The notes beneath the pieces are model-generated. The model did no database searches and was not told the DNA's origin. It saw only the letters and a program-made list of their open reading frames with translations. The translations under genes and the position numbers were made by a program. Of a DNA stretch of 64,000 nucleotides, positions 53,298-61,187 are shown one piece after another (position 1 is the stretch's first letter; every line of letters begins with the position of its first letter). This DNA comes from Lacihabitans sp. CCS-44 (GTDB lineage: Bacteria; Bacteroidota; Bacteroidia; Cytophagales; Spirosomataceae): assembly GCF_024343735.1 (NCBI RefSeq), contig NZ_RJUE01000061.1:1-64000 (forward strand), written 5' to 3'.

Positions 53298-53848
53298 AAT
53301 TGGGGATTATTTGTGAGGATGAAAGTGGAAAAATCATATTGCAAAGTGCTGAGTTTCGAAAAATGCTTCAAACTTTAGATATCGATTTAATTGCCATTGA
53401 AGAAACCGGTTCAAAAAATCAGTTTTTCGCTGGAAGGTATCAAAAATGGAGAAATTTGATGGTAGACAAAGGTGCTGAGAAAATCATTGCTTTTTTCGAT
53501 CTTGACAAAGATGAATGCTTAGTTGAGACGAAATCAAATAGTGACCTTGATAAATCAGACGATATTTGTGTAATTGCAAATACCGAATTAGAATCATGGT
53601 ATCTAGCTGATAGTAAAGCACTTTCTAGTTTATTGAACAAAGATGCGGTATTCGAAAAACCTGAAATGTTTGAAAATCCAATTCGAGAAATTGTAAGCTT
53701 AAACAATGGGAAAGGATTTGGAAATAGTAAACCCTTTTTGGCAAAAAAGATGCTTAGAAACGGCTTCTCAATCGAAAATGCAGCCAAACACCCAAATTGT
53801 GACAGTGCAAAATATTTTATTAAAAAATTAAAATCATTATCTAATTAG
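53291..53848 (+). CDS. TOPRIM-like protein (DUF4276-type), second gene of the inserted pair
   Basis: 185 residues from a GTG at 53291, overlapping the ATPase by 7 nt. It starts VKLGIICEDESGKIILQSAEFRKML, with Glu in the usual first TOPRIM position, and has the acidic pair in IIAFFDLDKDE, followed by NTELESWYLAD and a basic C-terminus. This matches the layout of DUF4276/RloB-type TOPRIM nucleases that are encoded next to AAA ATPases, as in AbiL- and PARIS-like pairs. Nuclease activity is inferred. Confidence 0.7.
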   Translation: MVKLGIICEDESGKIILQSAEFRKMLQTLDIDLIAIEETGSKNQFFAGRYQKWRNLMVDKGAEKIIAFFDLDKDECLVETKSNSDLDKSDDICVIANTELESWYLADSKALSSLLNKDAVFEKPEMFENPIREIVSLNNGKGFGNSKPFLAKKMLRNGFSIENAAKHPNCDSAKYFIKKLKSLSN

Positions 53849-53860
53849 TAATTTAATACG

Positions 53861-54814
53861 ATGAAAAAATATACATATACAGAATCAAAAGATACTCGCT
53901 CGGGTTTTGGTGATGCCATGACTGAGCTGGGTGAGAGCCACCCAAATGTAGTGGCTTTGTGTGCTGACTTAGTAGGTTCACTCAAAATTGCTCCATTTAT
54001 CAAAAATCACTCTGAGCGTTTTATCCAAACAGGTATCGCTGAGGCAAACATGATGGGCATAGCAGCTGGTTTGACCATTGGCGGAAAAATTCCTTATGCC
54101 ACTACTTTTGCCAATTTCGGCTCAGGTAGAGTTTATGACCAAATCCGTCAGTCAATAGCTTATTCTGACAAAAACGTTAAAATTGCGGTTTCTCACGCCG
54201 GTCTTACACTAGGTGAAGACGGAGCGACACACCAAATATTGGAAGACCTCGCCATGATGCGTGCCATGCCAAATATGACAGTAATTAACCCATGTGACTA
54301 TAACCAAACCAAAGCCGCTACAAAAGCCGTAGCTGACTTTGAAGGTCCAGTTTACTTGCGTTTTGGTCGCCCAGTTGTGCCAGTTTTCACTCCTGAAGAT
54401 CAGAAATTCGAAATCGGTAAGGCTTGGATGGTGAATGAAGGAAAAGACGTAACTATCATAGCGACAGGCCATTTGGTATGGGAAGCTATAAAGGCTGGAG
54501 AAGTTTTGGCTGAGCAAGGAATTGATGCTGAAATCATCAACATTCATACTATCAAGCCGTTGGATACTGCTGCCATTTTGAAATCGGTAAAGAAAACCAA
54601 ATGTGTAGTGACTTGTGAAGAACACCAGGCAAACGGTGGCTTGGGTGACGCAGTAGCTCAAACATTGGCCAAAGAATTCTTGGCCCCTCAAGAATATATT
54701 GCTGTTGATAATTCGTTTGGAGAGTCTGGTACGCCCGAGCAATTGATGGTGAAATACGGTTTGGATTCTAAAAATATCATAGAAGCGGTTAAAAAAGTTA
54801 TTGCAAGAAAATAG
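53861..54814 (+). CDS. Transketolase, C-terminal subunit
   Basis: 317 residues. It has the pyrimidine-binding and C-terminal parts: RSGFGDAMTELGESHPNVVALCADLVGSLK, FIQTGIAEANMMGIAAGLTIGGKIPYATTFANFGSGRVYDQIRQSIAY, with the catalytic Glu in GIAEANM, and HAGLTLGEDGATHQILEDLAMMRAMPNMTVINP. The C-terminal domain includes TCEEHQANGGLGDAVAQTL. It works with the N-terminal subunit at 51328. Its start lies 12 nt after the TOPRIM-like gene. Confidence 0.95.
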   Translation: MKKYTYTESKDTRSGFGDAMTELGESHPNVVALCADLVGSLKIAPFIKNHSERFIQTGIAEANMMGIAAGLTIGGKIPYATTFANFGSGRVYDQIRQSIAYSDKNVKIAVSHAGLTLGEDGATHQILEDLAMMRAMPNMTVINPCDYNQTKAATKAVADFEGPVYLRFGRPVVPVFTPEDQKFEIGKAWMVNEGKDVTIIATGHLVWEAIKAGEVLAEQGIDAEIINIHTIKPLDTAAILKSVKKTKCVVTCEEHQANGGLGDAVAQTLAKEFLAPQEYIAVDNSFGESGTPEQLMVKYGLDSKNIIEAVKKVIARK

Positions 54815-54832
54815 TTTTTTTTTAACCTTTTT

Positions 54833-54870
54833 AGTCTTGGAGTGTCTAATCGTCGCTCCAAGACTTTTTT
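54833..54870 (+). terminator. Terminator after transketolase
   Basis: Perfect 10-bp stem AGTCTTGGAG/CTCCAAGACT with a 13-nt loop and a T6 run, 19 nt after the stop. Confidence 0.92.
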
Positions 54871-54956
54871 ATTTAAAATAGCCTACAAAAGTCTTCGGAG
54901 AATTAGGAATAAATTCATTCCTTTGCGGTTGGCGAATTGCTCCGAAATAAAAAACT

Positions 54957-55502
54957 ATGAAAGACGAAGAAATCATTCAGCTACTAGAAAATACTGAAAA
55001 CCACGAGAAGGCTTTCAGGGGCATTTTGAAGGCTTACAAAGAAAAATTATACTATCACATTCGTAAAATCGTGATTGATCATGATGATGCAGATGATGTT
55101 ACGCAAGAATCTTTCATAAAAATCTGGCGAAATTTGGATAAGTTCAGAGGAGACTCTAAACTTTATACTTGGCTTTACAGAATAGCTACAAACGAAGCTC
55201 TTACCTTCCTCCAAAAAAAGAAAAAAGACCAAGGAATATCCATTGACGACAACGAAGGCTTGGTGTCTCACTTAGAATCTTCAAAAAGCGATACCTATAT
55301 GGATGGAGAAGAAATAGAAATCAAACTCCAGAAGGCATTGCTCCAATTAACTGACAAACAAAGAGTTGTGTTTAATTTAAAGTATTTTGAAGAACTCAAA
55401 TACGAAGAAATATCAGAAATAACAGAAACCAGTGTAGGCGGATTGAAGGCTACTTATCACTTTGCAGTGAAAAAAATTGAGGAATTTCTGACCAAGAACT
55501 AA
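54957..55502 (+). CDS. ECF-type RNA polymerase sigma factor
   Basis: 181 residues. Region 2 (about 25-95) has DHDDADDVTQESFIKIWRNLDKFRGDSKLYTWLYRIATNEALTFLQKKKK, a standard ECF pattern. Region 4 (about 125-178) has LTDKQRVVFNLKYFEELKYEEISEITETSVGGLKATYHFAVKKIEEFL. It is followed after 17 nt by a membrane protein with the anti-sigma layout, so the two form an operon. Confidence 0.95.
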   Translation: MKDEEIIQLLENTENHEKAFRGILKAYKEKLYYHIRKIVIDHDDADDVTQESFIKIWRNLDKFRGDSKLYTWLYRIATNEALTFLQKKKKDQGISIDDNEGLVSHLESSKSDTYMDGEEIEIKLQKALLQLTDKQRVVFNLKYFEELKYEEISEITETSVGGLKATYHFAVKKIEEFLTKN

Positions 55503-55519
55503 ACCTTTTGACAGAATAA

Positions 55520-56362
55520 ATGTCAAAGAGACAAGAAAAAGTTTTTATGAATATCGAAGAAAGCAATATAAAATCACCGTTTACTATTCCTGAAGGATAT
55601 TTCGGGAAGTTGGAGGAGAATATTCTTGCTGAGGTAAGTATTCAAAGAATGAAATCTCTAAAAAAAGCAGCTACACCAGAAGGATATTTTGATAAACTCG
55701 AAAACGGAATTTTATCTCTTGCAAAAATAGATAAATTACAAAATATCAAGTCTTTGTCCGTTCCAAAAGATTATTTTGAAGATTTGGAGTCTCAAATAAT
55801 TTCTCAAGTCAATATCGATAAGCTTAAGGATTCAGCTAAATCAGAAGTTCCAGAAGCTTATTTTGACGAAATGGAAGATTTGATTTTCTCTAAAATCAAA
55901 ATAGAAAAACTCAAGGATATAAAAGAAAACAAAACTCCAGAAGGCTTTTTTGATGAGTTAGAAGAGCAAATTTCAGCTAAAGTTAGAATAGAAAGTCTCC
56001 TACAAAAAACAGAGCTTGATACTCCAATTGGTTATTTTGAAAGTCTTGAGGAAAATATATTAAGCAAAACTGTTGCGACTAAAAAGGCTAAGTTTACAGT
56101 TTTCAGAAACAAATGGGTGTATTTCAGAAACGCTGCGGCCATACTTTTGATTGGTACATTTTCAGTTTTGGTGTATAATCAAAGTCAGCCTAAAGATGAA
56201 TTTGCAGAAATCAGTTCAGAGGATATGATTGCCTATTTGGCAGAAGAGAGTTTATCAGAGGAAGAATTGGGAACGATTGTTGAAGAAAATGCTGCGGTGC
56301 ATGAAAATGTGGAATTGACGGAGCAAGAGATTGAAAAGTATTTGAAAGAAAATGATATTTAA
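55520..56362 (+). CDS. Anti-sigma-like membrane protein with six exact 29-residue repeats
   Basis: 280 residues. The N-terminal cytoplasmic part carries six repeats of the form PEGYFDxLExxIlsk-x(13), with the Pro at residues 24, 53, 82, 111, 140 and 169, each exactly 29 apart. One transmembrane helix follows (about 204-220), then an acidic periplasmic tail rich in Glu (about 224-280). Bacteroidota proteins downstream of ECF sigma genes usually have one such PExYF segment. It lies 17 nt after the sigma gene, so sigma binding by the repeats is likely but not proven. An ATG at 55547 is the other start. Confidence 0.75.
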   Translation: MSKRQEKVFMNIEESNIKSPFTIPEGYFGKLEENILAEVSIQRMKSLKKAATPEGYFDKLENGILSLAKIDKLQNIKSLSVPKDYFEDLESQIISQVNIDKLKDSAKSEVPEAYFDEMEDLIFSKIKIEKLKDIKENKTPEGFFDELEEQISAKVRIESLLQKTELDTPIGYFESLEENILSKTVATKKAKFTVFRNKWVYFRNAAAILLIGTFSVLVYNQSQPKDEFAEISSEDMIAYLAEESLSEEELGTIVEENAAVHENVELTEQEIEKYLKENDI

Positions 56363-56363
56363 A

Positions 56364-56804
56364 ATGAAAAACATATTTTTATACACATTACTGATAATCA
56401 GCACAGTTACTTTTGGTCAAAGACCAGGAGGAAATCCCCCTGGTGGCGAAAGAATTAGGGCCATGAAGATAGGAATGATTACCAATGAACTGAAACTTAC
56501 CGAAAGCCAAGCCGAGAAATTTTGGCCGATTTATAACAATTACTCTGAGGAGAAAAACGAAATACATCAGCAAATCAGAAGGTTGCACATTCGACCTGAC
56601 GAGAATTTATCCAATAACGATGCGATGAAAAGGCAAGATAAAATCTTAGATTTGCAGCAAGAAGAGTTGAATGTAACTAAGAAATACAGAGACAACTTTA
56701 TGAGAGTAATTACCGCCCAACAATATGCTAGTTTGATGGCTGCTGAACGTAAGTTTAATCAGATGTTGCTGGATAAACTGAAGGAAAGAAGAGGTATTGA
56801 ATAG
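56364..56804 (+). CDS. Spy/CpxP-like periplasmic protein
   Basis: 146 residues from the ATG at 56364, one base after the previous stop; four codons further upstream are in frame from 56352 but would overlap the anti-sigma gene. Signal peptide (MKNIFLYTLLIISTVTFGQ). The helical body has LKLTESQAEKFWPIYNNYSEEKNEIHQQIRRL and a second half ending FMRVITAQQYASLMAAERKF. Positions of LTESQ and ITAQQ match the paired LTxxQ motifs of the Spy/CpxP family. Probably a periplasmic chaperone or stress sensor linked to the sigma system. Confidence 0.75.
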   Translation: MKNIFLYTLLIISTVTFGQRPGGNPPGGERIRAMKIGMITNELKLTESQAEKFWPIYNNYSEEKNEIHQQIRRLHIRPDENLSNNDAMKRQDKILDLQQEELNVTKKYRDNFMRVITAQQYASLMAAERKFNQMLLDKLKERRGIE

Positions 56805-56828
56805 GATTTGTATTGCCCAAAACATTTT

Positions 56829-56860
56829 GAGAGCATCTAAAGAAATTTGGGTGCTCTTTT
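56829..56860 (+). terminator. Terminator of the sigma/anti-sigma/Spy operon
   Basis: Stem AGAGCA/TGCTCT (56830-56835 with 56852-56857), extended by weaker pairs, then a T4 run, 25 nt after the stop. Confidence 0.65.
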
Positions 56861-56938
56861 GCTTGAATTTCTTCGTATTTTGGGCTTAAAAGTCATGAAT
56901 CCATTGCAATTGATTTAATTTGCACAAAAAAGCAAAAA

Positions 56939-58132
56939 CTGGAAGATTTTAATCTTGAAATATTAACCGAAGCTGCCAAAATAGCCAGTCAATTAGATAA
57001 AATTGAGCCGAAAACCTTTGTGTTAAAAAATCCTCTTAAACTTGATTCTGAATTGCTGAAGCTAGTGGTAAATCAGGCTGTTTTTAACCAAACATTGGTT
57101 TCTAAAATACCAGAATGGCAAGATGCTCAGTATTTAATAGCACCACCGAAAATATCATTGGAACAGTGTTCATCACAAATTACGGCAGAATATAAAGCAA
57201 GTAAAGTAAATGGAAATATTGGATTAGACATGACTGGTGGCCTTGGCGTGGATAGTTATTTTTTCTCCAAAAAATTCAAGAATTTCTTCCACAATGAAAT
57301 CAATCTCAATTTAAGCAAAATTGTAAAGTACAATTTTGAAAAGCTGGGAATTGAGAATGTGAAATTTGGGATTATCAAGGCCGAACAATATGATTTTTCA
57401 GGGCCAATAGATTTTATTTATTTAGATCCGGCCAGAAGGGACAATGCCAATCGCAAGATGGTAGGTCTCAAAGATTGTTTGCCTAACTTGTTGGATATCA
57501 AAGAAAAACTTTTGTTGAATGCAGAGATTGTTATGGTGAAATACTCTCCAATGTTGGATATTAAAGACAGTTTATCGTTACTAAGACACGTAAACGAAGT
57601 CATAGTATTAGCAGAAAAAAACGAAGTAAAAGAGTTGGTTTTTATTCTAAAGAAGGATTTAGAATCAGACCCGATTATTAATTGCATCAATTTGGGCAGC
57701 GGTCAATCGGAGTTTTGTTTCAGATATTCAGAGGAAAATGAATTAAACATAGCCTTTAAAGATCCGCAAGGCTTTCTTTATGAACCAAACGCGACAATTA
57801 TGAAGGCGGGAGGTTTTAAGTCTGTATCAACAGGGTTTAATATAAATAAAATAGCTTCAAATAGCCATTTGTATTCATCTGAAGTGTGTATTTTGGATTT
57901 TCCGGGAAGAGTTTTTGAGATTGAAGTTATCTGTGATTTTGATAAAAAAAATATAAAGAAACTCTTAGAAACAGACAAAGCGAATGTAGCGGTCAGGAAC
58001 TTCCCATACTCACCAGACGAAATAAAGAAGCAATTGGGACTAAAAGATGGGGGTGATAAATATATTTTCTTTACTGAGAATCAGAAAAAGAAGAAAATGG
58101 TGTTAATATGTAATAAAATTCAAAATACGTAA
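56939..58132 (+). CDS. SAM-dependent methyltransferase family protein, apparently with a CTG start
   Basis: About 398 residues if read from the CTG at 56939; the first GTG is at 57020 and would remove 27 residues that read as normal protein (EDFNLEILTEAAKIASQLDKIEPKTF). An A-rich leader sits directly before the CTG and no ATG is in frame upstream. The methyltransferase core has the SAM-binding GLDMTGGLGVDSYFFSK, a motif YLDPARRD and LEQCSSQITAEYKAS. The C-terminal half (about 240-370) is THUMP-like. The substrate is unknown; tRNA or rRNA is likely for a THUMP-type protein. Confidence 0.8.
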   Translation: MEDFNLEILTEAAKIASQLDKIEPKTFVLKNPLKLDSELLKLVVNQAVFNQTLVSKIPEWQDAQYLIAPPKISLEQCSSQITAEYKASKVNGNIGLDMTGGLGVDSYFFSKKFKNFFHNEINLNLSKIVKYNFEKLGIENVKFGIIKAEQYDFSGPIDFIYLDPARRDNANRKMVGLKDCLPNLLDIKEKLLLNAEIVMVKYSPMLDIKDSLSLLRHVNEVIVLAEKNEVKELVFILKKDLESDPIINCINLGSGQSEFCFRYSEENELNIAFKDPQGFLYEPNATIMKAGGFKSVSTGFNINKIASNSHLYSSEVCILDFPGRVFEIEVICDFDKKNIKKLLETDKANVAVRNFPYSPDEIKKQLGLKDGGDKYIFFTENQKKKKMVLICNKIQNT

Positions 58133-58133
58133 A

Positions 58134-58976
58134 ATGAAAAATTTAAAGATAATAATCTTCAGTTTGATACTTTCCAATGTTTCGGCTCAGGTTTACAAAG
58201 GCCAAAACCTATATGGAGGCCGCAATGCTTTATCATTCTTTATGTTTTCAAATCAAGCCGACAAAGATTTGGAAATTGATTTGAACAAATATTTAGAAGG
58301 CTTTGGAAAGGTGTCGGCTCCTGAGAAAAATATTAAAAGGTTAGAAAGAATAAAAGATTCTGGGTTTTCTGACGACATTGTTGCCGTCGATGTTGTTTTT
58401 GAAAGCAATAAGAAGTTTCAGAAATTATGTTTCTTTTTCTTGGATAAAGATTTAAAGGTGCTGTCTCCTTTTCAAATTAGAGACAGAGAAGTAATTGAAT
58501 TTGTGGAGGGTTTTCAAAGAATTACTTTGAAAAACTTAGAAGTGAAATTGGCTCAAGAGAATATTAAACTAGCCGAATCAAACCTAACGGATGCTCAAAA
58601 AAGCCAGTCTAAAATTGAAAAATCTCTTGAAAATAACCTGAAAGAGCAAGAGAAACTAGGCAAGAAACTAGATTCAACTCCTGAAATGCTAACGAAGGTG
58701 CTTTCTGAAAAAGAAGAAATAGTAGGAGAGCTGTACAGCGAAAAAGAAGCTGAAGTAGGTGCAAAAACCAAAGGAGATTTGGAGAAAGCTTCAACAAAAA
58801 AAGAAAAAGAGATTCAGAAGATTCAAAAAGATAAAGAAAAAGCCGAAACAAAACTCAGTAAAAAAGAAGTCGAATTTGATACATTAAAAGACAATTTGTT
58901 TAAGGCCAAGGCTTTGGTGAAATCCATAGAGTCTATCTTGAAAGACGCCACTGTGGTTTTAGAGGGTTTGAAATAG
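58134..58976 (+). CDS. Secreted coiled-coil protein of unknown function
   Basis: 280 residues with a signal peptide (MKNLKIIIFSLILSNVSAQ). Residues about 25-135 are a globular part. From about 135 to 275 the sequence is a long Lys/Glu-rich coiled coil (KLAQENIKLAESNLTDAQKSQSK, KEKEIQKIQKDKEKAETKLSKKE). No enzyme motif is present. It starts 1 nt after the methyltransferase stop, so it may be co-translated, though a functional link is not apparent. Confidence 0.7.
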   Translation: MKNLKIIIFSLILSNVSAQVYKGQNLYGGRNALSFFMFSNQADKDLEIDLNKYLEGFGKVSAPEKNIKRLERIKDSGFSDDIVAVDVVFESNKKFQKLCFFFLDKDLKVLSPFQIRDREVIEFVEGFQRITLKNLEVKLAQENIKLAESNLTDAQKSQSKIEKSLENNLKEQEKLGKKLDSTPEMLTKVLSEKEEIVGELYSEKEAEVGAKTKGDLEKASTKKEKEIQKIQKDKEKAETKLSKKEVEFDTLKDNLFKAKALVKSIESILKDATVVLEGLK

Positions 58977-59057
58977 CCGTTTTTTGAGTTTGAATGCAAT
59001 GATATGATGAATTATTCAAATTAAAATTATAATTTGAGTAAAAAATAAAACTTTAGT

Positions 59058-59588
59058 ATGACGAAATCTGAGATTCTTGAAAAATTAGAAATCAATCATA
59101 ATCAGTTTATTAGCTATTTAGATTCTCTGAATGAAGAGGAGTTTGAATTTGCTTTGACAGACAAATGGTCTGCTGGGCAACAACTCCAACACATTGTTTT
59201 ATCCGTAAAACCCTTAGCTCAGGGCTTTATTTTGCCAAGATTTATTCTGAAAGTAATTTTTGGTAAAACCAACCGATCTTCGAGGTCATTCGATGCTTTG
59301 GTGGCTCGTTACAACGAGAAACTTGCTTTGGGTGGGAGGGCTTCGGGTCCGTTTGTGCCCAAAAAAGTTACTTTTGAAGAGAAGTCTAAGTTGTTTATTA
59401 TCCTAAAAAAATATGTTTCTGCTATCATAAAACATATTTCGGCATATTCTGAGGCCGATATGGATTTGATGATTCTCCCTCACCCGCTTTTGGGCAAAAT
59501 TACTGTTAGAGAAATGCTTTATTTTACTGCTCATCATGTTTTTCATCACCAAGAATTGATAAAACTATATTTGTCGGGCAAATCATGA
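59058..59588 (+). CDS. DinB-family protein
   Basis: 176 residues. The four-helix DinB fold is indicated by KWSAGQQLQHIVLSVKPLAQGFILPRF (first metal His) and TVREMLYFTAHHVFHHQELIKLYLSGKS (the HHxxxH end). Members are metal-dependent thiol transferases or of unknown role. The stop overlaps the start of the Crp/Fnr gene by 4 nt (ATGA), so the two are in one operon. Confidence 0.88.
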   Translation: MTKSEILEKLEINHNQFISYLDSLNEEEFEFALTDKWSAGQQLQHIVLSVKPLAQGFILPRFILKVIFGKTNRSSRSFDALVARYNEKLALGGRASGPFVPKKVTFEEKSKLFIILKKYVSAIIKHISAYSEADMDLMILPHPLLGKITVREMLYFTAHHVFHHQELIKLYLSGKS

Positions 59589-60178
59589 ATTCTTCAGAAA
59601 TCGAAGCATATTTGAGTCATTACAGATCAGTTTGCCCCGAAATAAGTGAAGAAGAATTGGTATATATTTCTGAGTCTCTCTCTCTTTCTCGATACAAGAA
59701 TAAACAATTTTACATGGCTGAAGGCCAAGTGCAACGAAGTATTGGGTTTCTTGTTGAAGGACTTTTGAGGGTATTTTATGTGGACGAAAGAGGAAACGAG
59801 ATCACAACTTGGTTTGTCAAAGAAAATGAATACATCACAGACTATCCGTCGTTTATCAGGCAATGTCCGGCCAAATTTAATTTTCAGTGTATTGAGCCTT
59901 GTGTAGTGGTGAATCTGCCCTATACAGACATGCAGGAGGGTTATTCGAAATTCAAGAACATAGAGCGATATGGCAGACTTGTAGCCGAAGAGGTGGTAGT
60001 ATTGCAACAGTCTCGAATAGAGAGTTTTTTGTTTCAAAACGCCGAGCAGCGGTATCTCGCCTTCATGAGCCGCAATCCAACTTTGTTTAATCGTATTTCG
60101 CTAACGGATTTATCGTCGTATCTGGGAATAGAAAGACAATCCTTGAGTAGAATTAGAAAATCTTTGACTCAAAAATAA
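59585..60178 (+). CDS. Crp/Fnr-family transcriptional regulator
   Basis: 197 residues. The cyclic-nucleotide-binding-like beta roll (about 25-125) has MAEGQVQRSIGFLVEGLLRVFYVDERGNEITTWFVKENEY; no FeS-type Cys cluster is present near the N-terminus. A dimer helix follows, then a short HTH at the end (SLTDLSSYLGIERQSLSRIRKSL). It overlaps the DinB gene by 4 nt. Five nt after its stop lies a perfect Crp-type palindrome (GTCACATTTGTGAC) for the next operon. It is the only Crp/Fnr gene in this window and so the best local candidate for the regulator of the sulfur promoters, which is an inference. Confidence 0.92.
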   Translation: MNSSEIEAYLSHYRSVCPEISEEELVYISESLSLSRYKNKQFYMAEGQVQRSIGFLVEGLLRVFYVDERGNEITTWFVKENEYITDYPSFIRQCPAKFNFQCIEPCVVVNLPYTDMQEGYSKFKNIERYGRLVAEEVVVLQQSRIESFLFQNAEQRYLAFMSRNPTLFNRISLTDLSSYLGIERQSLSRIRKSLTQK

Positions 60179-60182
60179 TTTT

Positions 60183-60227
60183 GTCACATTTGTGACATGT
60201 TTATTTTGTAAACGTCGTTCATTTTTG
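60183..60227 (+). promoter_or_regulatory. Perfect Crp/Fnr-type palindrome and -7-like box of the DUF2141 operon
   Basis: TGTCACATTTGTGACA (60182-60197) has perfect arms; the GTCAC-N4-GTGAC core is at 60183-60196. CATTTTTG (60220-60227), similar to TAnnTTTG, follows after 23 nt. Box and spacing match the three sulfur promoters to within 1 nt. Confidence 0.65.
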
Positions 60228-60249
60228 CACTATCAAACACATTAAATTT

Positions 60250-60678
60250 ATGAAAAAGTATTTTAGTATCTTATTTCTTTTCGTGGCTTTGCGAACTTGG
60301 GGAGAAGATACGCCAAAAGTGTCTGTAAAAATTACCAACATAAAACAAGTGAAGGGTAGCATACGGGTGGCTTTTTATAAGAAAGGCTGCGATTTTCCGA
60401 ACGAAGGCTCGATTACTTTCGCGAAAGAGGTAAAAATAACACAGATTGGTGAAATGACCATCCATTTCTCGGAAGTTCCTTTTGGCGAATACGCCATTGC
60501 AGTTTTTCAAGATAAAAACCAGAACCAAAAAATTGATAAAAACTTAGTAGGATACCCGCTTGAGCCCTTTGGATTTTCGAGAAATTTTAAGCCCAAGTTT
60601 TCAGGTCCCGATTTTAGCGATTGCAATGTCGTAATTTCACCTACAACCAATACCTTCACCATTAAAATGATAGATTAA
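60250..60678 (+). CDS. DUF2141-family secreted protein
   Basis: 142 residues with a signal peptide (MKKYFSILFLFVALRTWG). The body has KGSIRVAFYKKGCDFPNEGSITFAKEVK, VPFGEYAIAVFQDKNQNQKIDKNLVGYPLEPFGFSRNF and KPKFSGPDFSDCNVVI, the conserved parts of DUF2141. These form a small beta-sandwich; the function is unknown. First gene of an operon with an ABA4-like protein, 1 nt downstream. Confidence 0.88.
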   Translation: MKKYFSILFLFVALRTWGEDTPKVSVKITNIKQVKGSIRVAFYKKGCDFPNEGSITFAKEVKITQIGEMTIHFSEVPFGEYAIAVFQDKNQNQKIDKNLVGYPLEPFGFSRNFKPKFSGPDFSDCNVVISPTTNTFTIKMID

Positions 60679-60679
60679 T

Positions 60680-61105
60680 ATGGATGCTGCTTCAATTTTT
60701 TCTTTAGGAAATTCCTGCATACTCATCGGCTGGATATTGTTGATATTTCTACCGAACTGGAAATATACGCAGGCCAGTATTTTGAATGGCCTAATTGTAT
60801 TGTATTCAGTGGTTTATTCCTATTTGATTCTGAAAGATATCGGAGATTTTCGTGCAGACAGTTTCAGTACATTGGCCAATGTAAAGGCTCTGTTTCAAAA
60901 CGACAACGCCGTGGCGGCGGGTTGGTTTCATTACTTGGCTTTCGACTTGTTCGTTGGTGCCTACATTGTCCGTAAAAGCATCTCCTTGGGTATCTCTAGG
61001 TGGCTTTACACTTTGGCATTGCCTTTTACATTTATGTTTGGCCCTATGGGCTATTTGATATTTTTTATCATTAAATCGCTCAAAACAAAGTCTTTAAGCG
61101 AGTGA
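60680..61105 (+). CDS. ABA4-like integral membrane protein
   Basis: 141 residues with four membrane helices. It has the signature of the ABA4-like family (DUF4281): ILNGLIVLYSVVYSYLIL, AAGWFHYLAFDLFVGAYIVRKS and FGPMGYLIFFIIKSL. The plant relative is needed for neoxanthin synthesis; the role in bacteria is unknown. It starts 1 nt after the DUF2141 gene. Confidence 0.88.
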   Translation: MDAASIFSLGNSCILIGWILLIFLPNWKYTQASILNGLIVLYSVVYSYLILKDIGDFRADSFSTLANVKALFQNDNAVAAGWFHYLAFDLFVGAYIVRKSISLGISRWLYTLALPFTFMFGPMGYLIFFIIKSLKTKSLSE

Positions 61106-61187
61106 ATCTTGTTTTTTTAATCTTTTCTTAAATCAAATTATAGAATTTGAGAGAAATCATATTATCAAATTTAACCTAATTATAACG

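Noticed and set aside
52314-53848. Calling the ATPase/TOPRIM pair a known complete defence system
   Set aside because: The layout resembles AbiL and PARIS pairs, but family membership needs a profile search that I cannot run.
54209-54742. 177-residue open frame antisense to the transketolase C-terminal subunit
   Set aside because: It lies fully inside a certain gene, has odd composition and no promoter or family.
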